A stretch of 64,000 bases of DNA from Streptomyces sp. SID13726 (GTDB lineage Bacteria > Actinomycetota > Actinomycetes > Streptomycetales > Streptomycetaceae), in the NCBI RefSeq assembly GCF_010548375.1, contig NZ_JAAGLY010000014.1:124001-188000 (forward strand), read 5' to 3'. Within the stretch, counting starts at the first letter, position 1; each line of letters begins with the position of its first letter. The translations under genes and the position numbers were made by a program. Under the pieces are notes generated by a model. That model did no database searches, was not told where the DNA came from, and saw nothing but the letters and a program-made list of their open reading frames with translations. Of this stretch, positions 1 through 8,531 are shown piece after piece.

Positions 1-801
1 CTGTACGCCGTCTACGATCCCGTCTCGCGCCGCTGCAACCTGGCCCGGGCCGGACACGTACTGCCCGTCATGGTGACGAGCGACGGCGTCGTCGACATGG
101 TCGACCTGCCTCCCGGCCCGCCGTTGGGCCTCGGGGGCCTGCCGTTCGAGTCGGCCGAGATCGACCTGCCCGACGGCAGCCTGCTCGCCCTCTACACCGA
201 TGGCCTGGTCGAAGCTCGCGACCATGACATCGAGACGGGCATCACCAGGTTGCGCGGCGCTCTCGCCAGACCCTCGGACTCACTGGAGGACGCCTGTGAC
301 TTCGTGGTCAAGACCCTGTTGCCGGACCAGCCGGAGGACGACGTGGCGCTCGTCCTGGCACGCGCTGTCGGCCTGGCCGACCGTCATGTCGCCACCTGGG
401 AGCTCGAAGCGGACCCCGCCATCGTCTCCCGAACGCGATCGGCCGTCTCCCGGCAACTGGCCGACTGGGGTCTGGAAGGGCTGGACTTCACCGCCGAACT
501 CGTCGTCAGCGAACTGGTCACCAACGCCATCCGCTACGGCCGGCCGCCCATTCGGTTGCGTCTGATTCACGACCACGCCCTCATGTGCGAGGTCACCGAC
601 GACAGCAGTACGACTCCGCATCTACGCCGAGCAAGGGTGTTCGACGAAGGAGGCCGTGGTCTGTTGCTGGTGGGCCAGTTGGCCAGGCACTGGGGTACGC
701 GGCACGCCCGCCACGGCAAGACGGTCTGGGCCGAACTGGACGACAGTGCGGGACTGGTGACCCTGGACCTGGATCTCGACCTGGAACTGGACCCTGTCTA
801 G
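1..801 (+). CDS. SpoIIE-type PP2C phosphatase with C-terminal HATPase domain (5' truncated)
   Basis: The frame is open from base 1, so the N-terminus lies outside the window. About 120 residues belong to the SpoIIE/PP2C phosphatase fold: the RAGHVLPV segment, PPGPPLGLGG, the ALYTDGLVEARD metal-binding region and PEDDVALVLAR. They are followed by a GHKL ATPase/anti-sigma-kinase domain with the N-box ELVVSELVTNAIRYG and a G-box region GGRGLLLV. In Streptomyces such proteins act in partner-switching control of anti-sigma-factor antagonists: the phosphatase activates and the kinase-like domain inactivates. The C-terminus is an acidic Asp/Leu tail. N-terminal PAS or GAF sensors are common in the family but cannot be seen here. 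The gene ends about 130 bp before a strong hairpin and is convergent with the next gene. Confidence 0.9.
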   Translation: MYAVYDPVSRRCNLARAGHVLPVMVTSDGVVDMVDLPPGPPLGLGGLPFESAEIDLPDGSLLALYTDGLVEARDHDIETGITRLRGALARPSDSLEDACDFVVKTLLPDQPEDDVALVLARAVGLADRHVATWELEADPAIVSRTRSAVSRQLADWGLEGLDFTAELVVSELVTNAIRYGRPPIRLRLIHDHALMCEVTDDSSTTPHLRRARVFDEGGRGLLLVGQLARHWGTRHARHGKTVWAELDDSAGLVTLDLDLDLELDPV

Positions 802-934
802 CCGTCGGGCGGGGAGCCTGCCTTCTGGGTCATTCCCTCCCGCTGTCCGACACAAGGGTGGTGAGGCGGGCAGTTGGACGCGATCAACCGGGGGAGTGCG
901 GAGGTGTTCTTCCCGCGTCTCGCTGCCCGTGATC

Positions 935-982
935 CGGACATGTCTCAGGACCGGGCCTCGGCCCGGTCCTGAGACATGTCCG
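935..982. terminator. Perfect 22-bp inverted repeat with 4-nt loop, probable bidirectional terminator
   Basis: Bases 935-956 and 961-982 are exact reverse complements around the loop CTCG. The hairpin lies between the convergent genes ending at 801 (+) and 1006 (-). It has no T-run, as is usual for Streptomyces terminators. The role is inferred from position and stem length. Confidence 0.75.
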
Positions 983-1005
983 CTGGTGCGGCCGGGTGCA
1001 TCCGG

Positions 1006-1365
1006 TCAGGACAGCCGCAGGGTCGTGGTCGAAGAGCTGGTCTTCGGGATGTACGCCTCTTTCCACGTCCACGCGGCGCTGCCGCGCTTGTAGTGCAGCT
1101 CGATCGAGGAGTTCTTCTTCCACCAGTAGTTCCAGCCCGTGGCGCAGGTGTGCGCGTTGGCCTTCCAGACCGGTGAGTCGTCCCAGTCGTTGAACTGGTT
1201 GTAGCCCTTGATCCAGTAGTCGATCTGCACGTCCGAGTCGTTGCAGAGGGTGATTTGCACGGCGGAGGCCGAGTCGGCGCTGGCCGTCGTGGGAAGTGCC
1301 AGGCCGCCGAGGGTGGCGCCGACGGCGAGCAGGCCAAGGGTGAGTTTCCTTCTGATGTCGCGCAT
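1006..1365 (-). CDS. Small secreted protein of unknown function
   Basis: The product is 119 residues. Residues 1-31 form a Sec signal peptide with basic MRDIRRK, a Leu/Ala/Gly-rich core and probable cleavage after TTASA. The mature part (about 88 residues) is rich in Trp, Tyr, Asn and Ser, with two Cys (LCNDSD and HTCATGW) that could form one disulfide and alternating beta-strand-like stretches. A purine-rich AGGATGG lies 9 nt before the ATG. It belongs to no family I recognise; the aromatic-rich small beta fold would suit a binding or inhibitor protein, but this is only a guess. It heads a row of three exported proteins on the minus strand. Confidence 0.7.
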   Translation of the reverse strand: MRDIRRKLTLGLLAVGATLGGLALPTTASADSASAVQITLCNDSDVQIDYWIKGYNQFNDWDDSPVWKANAHTCATGWNYWWKKNSSIELHYKRGSAAWTWKEAYIPKTSSSTTTLRLS

Positions 1366-1409
1366 CGCGTCATCACCATCCTGTGAGTACTGGTCAAAAT
1401 GAAGCGGGC

Positions 1410-2291
1410 TCAGCCGAGCAGTCGCCGGGACCGCAGCCAGGCCCGTGCCGCCGTGCCGGGGCTTTCGCCGGCCCTGACGGACGCAGCGAGCGTGGCCAGC
1501 TGTTCCGTCGTGAGGTCGGTGTTGACCCGGGAGAGGGCTCCGCGGGCGGCCAGGCCCGCGAAGGGAGCGGCGATCAGCGGGAAGACGTGTTCGGGCGGGA
1601 TGACGCCCTTGGGGTCGGTCAGCACGACCAAGTGGTCCCGGGTGAGGACGGGGTCGGTGCTGGACAGGGCGAGCACGTCGGCGGTCGCCGTAGTGCCCGA
1701 GGAGACGAGGGTGCAGCCGTACGCCGCCTTCAGCGCGGACACCGAGGGGGTGTCGAGGTCGCCGGACGCGGAGCCGCCGAGGGTCAGCCGACGGCCGGGC
1801 CCGGCCAGGTCGGCGATGCTGTGCATGCCGCCGTTGAGTCCGGCGGCGGCCCGGGTGACGGCGAGGACTACGCCGTGCTGGGCGGCGGCGGCCGGCAGGG
1901 CGTCGATGCCCACGGGGAGCACCGTGCTCAGCGTCGCCGCCATGTTGCCCGGCAGAGTCTCCCCGGCCGGAAACGTGCGCAGCACAGTGGCTTCATAGGC
2001 GGGGGCGAGCGAGATCTCGCCCGCCACCACGGCCTTGGCCGAGTCGGACGGCGATGCGTACTCCTTCGGCGCCGTCCGGACCCGTTGGCCGGCTGCGGTC
2101 AGGAGCTGTCCGTACATTGCCGCTACCACCCGGCTCTCGGCGGAGCCGTCGCTGCCGATCACCGTGGGTCCCTCGTGGTCCGCGGAGGAGACCGTTGTCT
2201 TGCCTGCGGTGGTGTTGCCGCAGCTGGTCAGCAGCAGCACCGAGAGCATGGCGGTCGATATGCGGAGCCGACGACGGTTCCCTGAGGTCAT
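1410..2291 (-). CDS. OpuAC-like substrate-binding lipoprotein (glycine betaine/choline type), orphan
   Basis: The product is 293 residues with a lipoprotein signal (LLLTSC, acylated Cys24), so the mature protein should be anchored outside the membrane. The body follows the type-II periplasmic-binding fold of OpuAC/ProX proteins: GPTVIGSDGSAESRVVAAMYG at the start, an APAYEATVL segment, SIADLAGPGRRLTLGG in the middle and TEQLATLAASVRAGESP at the end. Family members bind quaternary amines or choline for an ABC importer. No permease or ATPase is adjacent, so it either works with a distant transporter or acts as a stand-alone binder. An upstream ATG at 2303 abuts the purine-rich GAGGA with no spacing, so the ATG at 2291 was preferred. 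Confidence 0.75.
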   Translation of the reverse strand: MTSGNRRRLRISTAMLSVLLLTSCGNTTAGKTTVSSADHEGPTVIGSDGSAESRVVAAMYGQLLTAAGQRVRTAPKEYASPSDSAKAVVAGEISLAPAYEATVLRTFPAGETLPGNMAATLSTVLPVGIDALPAAAAQHGVVLAVTRAAAGLNGGMHSIADLAGPGRRLTLGGSASGDLDTPSVSALKAAYGCTLVSSGTTATADVLALSSTDPVLTRDHLVVLTDPKGVIPPEHVFPLIAAPFAGLAARGALSRVNTDLTTEQLATLAASVRAGESPGTAARAWLRSRRLLG

Positions 2292-2320
2292 GGAGCAGCT
2301 CATTCCTCGTGCGTGGGTGC

Positions 2321-2974
2321 CTAGCCGCAGTGCGAGGAGCGCTCGCTGGACGTCATCTTGGCGTCCTTGAAGTTGACATAACCCGAGCTCGGGTTGTCCT
2401 GGTTGAAACCGGACGACTTGTAGTTGTTGACGTACCAGATGTAATGGCCGTAGTAGCGGCTGGGGAAGTGAAGCTCGTACCAGCCCTCGGCCTGCTGCTT
2501 GGCGGTGCCGCGTTCTATCCAGCCCTTGTAGCCGGCCGGGATGTTGATCGTGTTGCTCTCGGTGTCGGTGTGCGAGGTTTCCCAGGAGTGGCCGTAGCTC
2601 AGCTCGACAGAAGCCTCGTAGACCTTCCAGAAGCCCGCGGAGGCGCTGATGGAGACACCGACGGAGTCCGTGGTGCCGGTCGTGTCCGACCAGTCGATGC
2701 GGTGCTGGTTGGTCTGGCTCGCGCAGTTGTAGGCGGTGGTGCCGACCTGGTGGTTGGGGCCCGTGTAGGTCCAGTACGTCGTGGCGTGGAACTCGCATAG
2801 GTCGACCGAGCTCGTACCGCACTTGGACAGCAGGTCCTGGGTGGTCGGACTGTCGGCGGCGAATGCGGTCTGCGGAACCGCCATCAGCGAGGCCCCCAGG
2901 GTGAGGGCCGTTGCCACGCCGGCTGCTCTGGTGAGTCGCCTGGAGGGACCGGACTTGTGGCGCGTGAGGGTCAT
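2321..2974 (-). CDS. Secreted beta-rich protein, possible aerolysin/ETX-type pore former
   Basis: The product is 217 residues with a signal peptide (residues 1-39, cleavage near TAFAA) and a GGAGTG ribosome-binding site 5 nt from the ATG. The mature part has a long run of alternating polar/hydrophobic Ser/Thr-rich segments, for example SVGVSISASAGFWKVYEASV and SWETSHTDTESNTINIPAG, followed by GYKGWIERGTAKQQAEGWYE. That pattern, of paired amphipathic strands and a polar turn ahead of a PAGYKG-like segment, recalls the insertion-loop region of aerolysin/ETX-MTX2 beta-pore toxins. I cannot confirm it without a profile search. Cys residues occur at KCGTSS, DLCEF, NCASQ and the penultimate position. 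The gene lies 29 bp upstream of the orphan lipoprotein gene, so the two are probably cotranscribed. Confidence 0.65.
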   Translation of the reverse strand: MTLTRHKSGPSRRLTRAAGVATALTLGASLMAVPQTAFAADSPTTQDLLSKCGTSSVDLCEFHATTYWTYTGPNHQVGTTAYNCASQTNQHRIDWSDTTGTTDSVGVSISASAGFWKVYEASVELSYGHSWETSHTDTESNTINIPAGYKGWIERGTAKQQAEGWYELHFPSRYYGHYIWYVNNYKSSGFNQDNPSSGYVNFKDAKMTSSERSSHCG

Positions 2975-3517
2975 CTATCACTCCGTTGGGTGAGTGGTGG
3001 TGCCGATGAGGCGCTCGGCGGTTTGAGCGGAACCGGGTCTTGCGGCGGCCGACGGGGTCGCCGTCGGCCGCCACCGGTCGGCCGTCGGGGGAGGGACGGC
3101 GGGCCGGCAGCCCCCACTTTTGATGGGCGGGATTTGTTGCTCAATGCAGCTCAGAGGCATAAACAACTCGCCAGCGGGCAAGTAACGAGGGCGTCACCGC
3201 CAGTGCAGCTCTCCGTAACAGGGGCTTTCCTGGCAGCGGCGGTGAAGGAGGGAGATCGCTCCCCCAGAGTGAGGTGAGCGGTAGTCACCCGAGCTAGTGC
3301 GATGGCGGGGCTCCGGCCGGGGACGTGCGCCCGTGGCGTGCGACTGGTTTCCGAGGACTGATCCAGGCATCGTCGCCCTTCCCCATCTGCCCTGCCCGGT
3401 GATGGGGGAGATCGTCTCCACAGGCGGCGTCGCGGCGGAGTCCTTCGGGTATCGAGCGGAAGCCTGCCGGTCGGCATGCGTATCCCGGCGGTCGGATGGG
3501 CGTCCCCAGCGGACGTC
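2975..3517. other. Intergenic region with one strong hairpin and no convincing gene
   Basis: This 543-bp stretch separates the nSTAND gene from the secreted protein gene, both on the minus strand. Short open frames on either strand lack ribosome-binding sites and recognisable protein sequence. The only clear structure is the 12-bp inverted repeat at 3044-3072. The promoter for the gene starting at 2974 probably lies here, but no clear -35/-10 pair was seen. Confidence 0.5.
3044..3072. terminator. 12-bp perfect hairpin (5-nt loop)
   Basis: GGCGGCCGACGG (3044-3055) pairs exactly with CCGTCGGCCGCC (3061-3072). It lies 70-98 bp upstream of the start at 2974 and about 450 bp beyond the end of the nSTAND gene. 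It could stop read-through from that gene or fold in the 5' leader of the secreted-protein mRNA; the sequence does not decide between them. Confidence 0.4.
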
Positions 3518-6500
3518 TCAGCGGGCCGCCGATCTGCTGCCGTTCGCGTTGGCGACTCGGGCCCGGATACCGGCCTCGGCGTTAGCCCGAGGCGCCGACG
3601 ACGGCTGGGTCGGTGATGGCAGGGGCGGCGAGCAGACGTCGGCGCACGGTGGTGCGGGATCCGTGCCGGCCTTGGAGACAGGGCATACGCGCAGGTAGGG
3701 CGTTTCGGGGAAATAGGTGCGCCACCTGCTCTTGGTCAGGGTGGTACCGGCCCGCTCGCAGAGGCGGGTGACGACCGACCGGGGCTCTATGACGTACCGC
3801 TGGAGCGGGACGCGGGCGCTGCCGGCGTAGACGGAGCCGCCGTCCGTACCGAACGCGAGGGAACGGATCGCGTCGCCCGGGGTGCTGAGGCTGCCGCCGA
3901 GCGGCTGCCGGGTGGCGACGTCGAGGAGCCGCACGGCGCCGGAGTCGTAGCCCGCCGCCAGGGTGCGGCCGTCGGGGCTAAAGGCGAGGGCGGTGACCTG
4001 GGAGCAGGGGGCGCAACCGGCCGGTGCGGCGGGGAGGACCGCTGTGGGGCTGCGCACCCGGTTGCCGCGCCAGACGGTGACAGCGCCGAGTTCTCCGTCC
4101 GTCGCTGCGAGGGTGCCGTCGGCGCTCAGCGCGACGACGGCGGGGCCGTGCGGCCGGACGAGGGGCACGCCGATGTCCTGGCCGAAGGGCAGCGACGTGG
4201 CGGGCCCGCCGAATCCCGCCGCCAGCGCGGCGCCACGGGTGGCCGTCACCACGTCGGGCTGGTCCGTCAGGGTCCGGTGGGCCGTGTCCCAGACCTCACC
4301 GGTGGGTGCGTCGCCGGGCGTGAGCCGGGCGATCAGGAGTTTGCGTCCGCCGGGGGACAGCGCGATGGAGCGGATCGTGCTGCCGGGCGGTCTCGGATCC
4401 ACGTCGAGGGAGGCCCGTTCGCGCCGGTTGTACACGTCCCAGACGGCGAGACGGGAGGAGACACCGGACGTGCCGTAGGAGAAGAACCGGCTGTCGGGGC
4501 TGAAGGACATTAGGGGTCCGCCGTCCGGGGACGCGACCGCCGTGGTCTGCCGCCGCTCCGGTCCCACCGCAGTCCGCGTCGGCAGCTGGGCGATGGTCCG
4601 GCCGGTCGTGGTCGCGACAAGCCGGAAGTGGTACTGGCCGCCGTCTTGATCCGCGGTGGCCAGTACCCGTCCGTCGGGGCTGAGGAGCTGGTCACCGACA
4701 GGACGATCCCGCCACGTGGCGGACAGGGGTCCGGAGATGTCGAGGGAGTGCACGGTGCCGGAGGCCAGGTAGCGCAGCACCGGTCGCCCGGGATCGAGGG
4801 CGAGATCCGTGAGTGGACCGTCGGTGAGCGGATGCCGGAACACCGGTGCGTCCGGTGTCGAGATCCGCCACAGCGACACGTCGTTCCGGCCCGCCAGGGC
4901 CAGGAATCTCCCGTCCGCGGTGAAGTCCAGATGCGCGCCGTCCGGGTGGTCGATGTCCGCTATGCGCCGTCCCGTGGCCGTGTCCCACACCCCTATTCCG
5001 TCGGCCGTGACCACGGCGAGCCGGGTGCCGCTCCGGTCGAACGTCGACGCCGCGCTCGAACAAGCCGGCATCGGGAGGGTCCGCCAGCCGCCCGCCAGTT
5101 CCCGACCGCTGGCCGTGTCCCACACCGACAGCGGATGTCCTGCCGAGCAGACGGCCACCAGCCGGTGATCCACGCTGGACACGAGGGCGTCGGCCCCGGT
5201 GGTCTCGAACAGCACCCGGTCGTCGTCGATGGCCCGCAGCCGTGCCCTGCCGTCGGGGTCGAGTACGGCGTAGCTGTCAGGGCCGGCGCCGAACCCCAGG
5301 ACGTGTCCACTCACCGCTCGCCGCCCGGAGGGGAGCTGCCACAGAGCGCCCGGCGTGCTACCGCGCCCGCGGAGTGCGAACGTCTGGCCGTCGGGGCCGA
5401 CCGCTGTGACCGGGGCGTCCGGCAGGCGCCCGGAACCGGTGCGGCGATGGGTGGTCACGTCCCACGACGACCAGTGACCACCTTCCATGTGCAGCAGGGT
5501 GTGCCCGGAACCGGTGAGGAAGTCCTGGGCCGTGCTCGTGCGCCGAGGCGCGGTGAAGGTGTCCAGCTCCGGATCGGTGAGCGACCCGAGCACGGCGTCG
5601 CGACTCTCCGGGAGCGGAGCCAGACGCCAGGCCGCGACGCTCAGCAGCGCTGCGGTACGCGGGTCCGTGAGGCGCATCCGGCCCGCGAGGGCCGCGGCCT
5701 GACGGGACTGGGCCTGGCGCCGTGCCTGATCGGCCAGGCCGTTCTGGTCCCAGGCCAGCACGCCGGCCACCAGTGCTCCCGCTGTGACGAGGCACAGCGC
5801 GAGCACCAGCTTTCGCAGGCGTTGGTCCGCACGGTCGGCCCGCCAGCGGTCCATGCGACAGGCCACCCGGGAGGCGCTGAGAAAGGACCGCTCCAGGCAG
5901 GTCAGGTCATGGTCCTGGCTGTGCCGGGCGAACAGGGCGTCGGCGACGGCGAGCCGGGCCCCGCGGTACAGGCCGCCGGGGTCGTTGCCGCCGGCTTGCC
6001 AGGTGAGCGAGTCCACCGCGAGGTGCCGGTGCGCGCGCAGCCGGTCCCGGTTCTCCTCGATCCAGCGGCGCAGCCGCGGCCAGCTGGTGACGAGGGCATC
6101 GTGGGAGAGCTGGACCTTGTCCTCGTCCCCGGTGACCACCCGGGCGCGGACCAGCAGTTCGAGAACCTCCGGCACGTCGGGGTCCGACCACTCGCACAGG
6201 TCGGTGCGGGGCAGCGGCCGGCACGCGTCGGCCCGGCCCTCACCGGGCCTGATCATGGCCAGGAGGATCCGCTGTGCGGTATCGGCCTGGGCGGGGGACA
6301 GCCCACGGTAGAGTTCCTCGGCGCGAGCGGCGGCCATGCCATGCACGCCGCCCAGCTCCTCGTACGCCGCCAGGGTCAGTACACCGCTGGGCCGTCGACG
6401 CCAGATCTCCCGCAGAGTGCAGGAGAGGTTCGGCAGTGCGCCCGGTTGGCCGACGACGTCCTCGACGATGCGTGTGGTGAGGGTCCTCTCGACCCGCAAC

Positions 6501-7474
6501 CCTGACGCGGTGGCCGGCCCGACCACAGCCGCGCGCAGTTCCTGTCGGCTCATCGACGGTATCGGCACCACGGTGCGGCGCAGTGTCTCCGCGAGAGCGG
6601 GGTGCTCGGCGCACCGCGGGCGGAACGTCCCGTCCATCGCCACGAGCACCCGCAGTCTCCCCGTCGGGTCCTGGGCGCTCAGCAACAGGTCGACGAACCG
6701 CCAGCGTTCCCTGCGGTCGCGGCAGACAGTGAAGATCTCCTCGAACCGGTCGATCGCGACAAGGCGTTCGGGTCCGTCCGGCCGTGCCGCCAGCAACCCG
6801 GCGTGGGTGGCCGCAGGGGTCGGACCCGGTGTGACGACATGGACCGGGACGTCACCGCCCGCCTGCCGCAGCAGCGTCTTCAGCCTGGGCACGACACCCG
6901 CCCTGAGCAGTGAGGACTTCCCGGTACCGGAGGCTCCGGTGAGCACCGCGAACCGCTGGTCCAGAATCAGCCGGACGGCGTCCTCGACCGGTTGGCCGCG
7001 TCCGAAGAACAGGTTTTCGTCCTCCCGATCGAAGGGCGCCGGTCCCAGGTACGGCGAGTTCTCCTGGGTCGAGCCGTACTGACTGACCTGCTCGCCGGCC
7101 GCCTTCAGGCGTACCTCCCACTCGTCCGGATCCGCGCCGCAAGCTCGGGCGTAGGCGCGTACCACGGCGGCCGACGGCAGACGTTCGCCCGCCGCGGCAC
7201 GCGACAGCGCCGACACCGACACGCGTGACTGGTCCGCCATCACCCGGTACGACGGCGAACCGGCTGTTCTGCGCAGGCAGCGCAGTTCGTGGGCGAAGCG
7301 CTGCACCGGACCCGCGTCGGGATCCAACGGCCGCTCGGGACGCCCGCGCTGCCCGGTCACCGGTGCCCTGCCCCGGGACGGCCTGGGCGTCGGCCGCCCG
7401 GATGCGCGGAGTGTCGACTCTTCATGGTGCGTCGCTTTCACAGACCAATGGACCAGCCGCGGTGAGCGCCACAT
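3518..7474 (-). CDS. XRE-nSTAND NTPase-WD40 repeat protein
   Basis: The product is 1318 residues from the first ATG. Residues about 55-125 are an XRE/helix-turn-helix segment (VQRFAHELRCLRR..., VSVSALSRAAAGERLPS). SPYLGPAPFDRED and FFGRG lead into an nSTAND P-loop NTPase with Walker A GASGTGKSS at about 180-188 and a Walker-B-like IDRFEEIF. A transmembrane helix (LVLALCLVTAGALVAGVLAW) sits near residue 555, followed by a C-terminal WD40 propeller with repeats such as FSPDGRTLAAGYDSG and LSADGTLAATDG. Such large conflict- or signal-associated STAND scaffolds are common in Streptomyces; their ligands are mostly unknown. The GTG at 7360, just before the conserved region, is an alternative start. 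The Walker-B-like segment has Arg (DRFEE) where many relatives have Gln. Confidence 0.88.
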   Translation of the reverse strand: MWRSPRLVHWSVKATHHEESTLRASGRPTPRPSRGRAPVTGQRGRPERPLDPDAGPVQRFAHELRCLRRTAGSPSYRVMADQSRVSVSALSRAAAGERLPSAAVVRAYARACGADPDEWEVRLKAAGEQVSQYGSTQENSPYLGPAPFDREDENLFFGRGQPVEDAVRLILDQRFAVLTGASGTGKSSLLRAGVVPRLKTLLRQAGGDVPVHVVTPGPTPAATHAGLLAARPDGPERLVAIDRFEEIFTVCRDRRERWRFVDLLLSAQDPTGRLRVLVAMDGTFRPRCAEHPALAETLRRTVVPIPSMSRQELRAAVVGPATASGLRVERTLTTRIVEDVVGQPGALPNLSCTLREIWRRRPSGVLTLAAYEELGGVHGMAAARAEELYRGLSPAQADTAQRILLAMIRPGEGRADACRPLPRTDLCEWSDPDVPEVLELLVRARVVTGDEDKVQLSHDALVTSWPRLRRWIEENRDRLRAHRHLAVDSLTWQAGGNDPGGLYRGARLAVADALFARHSQDHDLTCLERSFLSASRVACRMDRWRADRADQRLRKLVLALCLVTAGALVAGVLAWDQNGLADQARRQAQSRQAAALAGRMRLTDPRTAALLSVAAWRLAPLPESRDAVLGSLTDPELDTFTAPRRTSTAQDFLTGSGHTLLHMEGGHWSSWDVTTHRRTGSGRLPDAPVTAVGPDGQTFALRGRGSTPGALWQLPSGRRAVSGHVLGFGAGPDSYAVLDPDGRARLRAIDDDRVLFETTGADALVSSVDHRLVAVCSAGHPLSVWDTASGRELAGGWRTLPMPACSSAASTFDRSGTRLAVVTADGIGVWDTATGRRIADIDHPDGAHLDFTADGRFLALAGRNDVSLWRISTPDAPVFRHPLTDGPLTDLALDPGRPVLRYLASGTVHSLDISGPLSATWRDRPVGDQLLSPDGRVLATADQDGGQYHFRLVATTTGRTIAQLPTRTAVGPERRQTTAVASPDGGPLMSFSPDSRFFSYGTSGVSSRLAVWDVYNRRERASLDVDPRPPGSTIRSIALSPGGRKLLIARLTPGDAPTGEVWDTAHRTLTDQPDVVTATRGAALAAGFGGPATSLPFGQDIGVPLVRPHGPAVVALSADGTLAATDGELGAVTVWRGNRVRSPTAVLPAAPAGCAPCSQVTALAFSPDGRTLAAGYDSGAVRLLDVATRQPLGGSLSTPGDAIRSLAFGTDGGSVYAGSARVPLQRYVIEPRSVVTRLCERAGTTLTKSRWRTYFPETPYLRVCPVSKAGTDPAPPCADVCSPPLPSPTQPSSAPRANAEAGIRARVANANGSRSAAR

Positions 7475-7557
7475 CGTCGTGAGCGGTACGCAGAGGGTGG
7501 AAAGGGAGGGATGTCCGGGAGAGCGCGGGCGTGGAGTGCCCGCGCGTCAACGGCCTG

Positions 7558-8496
7558 TCACCCGCCGGAACGGGCCAGACGGGGGAAGAGGGTCTCGGCG
7601 TTGCCCCGTTCGACGGCCCGGCGCAGGTCCTCGGAGAGCGGGAAACCGTCGAGCAGCCCGGTGAAGTGGGCGGAACGTGCGGCGGGAGCGTACGGCCAGT
7701 CGCTGCCGTAGGTGATGTGGGTCGGGTCGGCGAAGGCGAGGAGGCTCGGCAGTGCGTAGGGCGAGGAGGACAGGGCGGTGTCGAAGTAGAAGCGGCGCAG
7801 CCGGGCGATGCCCTCAGCGGCGGTGCCGTCCGGTGCGCAGTGCCCGGCCAGGCGTTCGGCGGCGTACGGGAGGAAGCCGCCGGCGTGGGAGAGGATGATC
7901 TTCAGGTCCGGGTAGCGGTCCAGAGATCCGGAGCGGGCCAGGTTGACGGCGGCACGGGTGGTGTCGAGGAGGAAGTCGGCCGCGTAGGCGGGCAGCCCGG
8001 GGACCGGTTCGGCGGGGAGGGCCGAGGGATGGACGAAGACGACGGCGGAACGCCGGTTCAGTTCGGCCATCAGGGGATCGAACGCGCTGTCGCCCAGGTA
8101 GACGCCCTTGTTGTTGGCGAGGAGCACCACCCCGTCGGCGCCCAGTTCGTCGAGCGCGTGGCAGGCCTCGCGGACCGCGCCCTCCACGTCCGGGAGGGTG
8201 AGGGTGGCGAAGTAGCCGAAGCGGGCGGGGAGCCGGTCGCGCAGACTCGCGCAGAACTCGTTGAGCGCGCGGGCCATGGCGCGTGCCTCGTCCTTGTCGC
8301 CCGGCTCCACGCCCGGGGTGGACACCGACAGGACGGCGGACTCGATGCCGTTGTCATGCATCAGCGCGAGCGCGGAGTCGGGATCCCAGTGCGGGATGGG
8401 AAGGCCGCCCGCGCTGACGCCTGCGGAGGAGAGCCAGTCGGCGTAGAAGGGCGGGACGATGTGCTGGTGGGTGTCGATGCGTCGGGCGCTGGTCAT
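7558..8496 (-). CDS. Amidohydrolase of the ACMSD family (copy 1)
   Basis: The product is 312 residues. Metal-binding signatures of the amidohydrolase-2/ACMSD family are present: the HxH motif in IDTHQHIVPP near the N-terminus, a His in VVFVHPS, LSHAGGF and YGSDWPY with the catalytic Asp. Family members are TIM-barrel metal-dependent decarboxylases or hydrolases (aminocarboxymuconate semialdehyde, resorcylate, related aromatic or enol acids); the exact substrate cannot be read from sequence. It lies 35 nt downstream of an acyl-CoA ligase gene on the same strand, so the pair is probably one operon. A near-identical paralogue in the same arrangement starts at 62950, and a more distant one is at 51387-52334. 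Confidence 0.88.
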   Translation of the reverse strand: MTSARRIDTHQHIVPPFYADWLSSAGVSAGGLPIPHWDPDSALALMHDNGIESAVLSVSTPGVEPGDKDEARAMARALNEFCASLRDRLPARFGYFATLTLPDVEGAVREACHALDELGADGVVLLANNKGVYLGDSAFDPLMAELNRRSAVVFVHPSALPAEPVPGLPAYAADFLLDTTRAAVNLARSGSLDRYPDLKIILSHAGGFLPYAAERLAGHCAPDGTAAEGIARLRRFYFDTALSSSPYALPSLLAFADPTHITYGSDWPYAPAARSAHFTGLLDGFPLSEDLRRAVERGNAETLFPRLARSGG

Positions 8497-8531
8497 GCCA
8501 CGGCCTTTCGGACGGTGCGGTGGGTCTCCGG

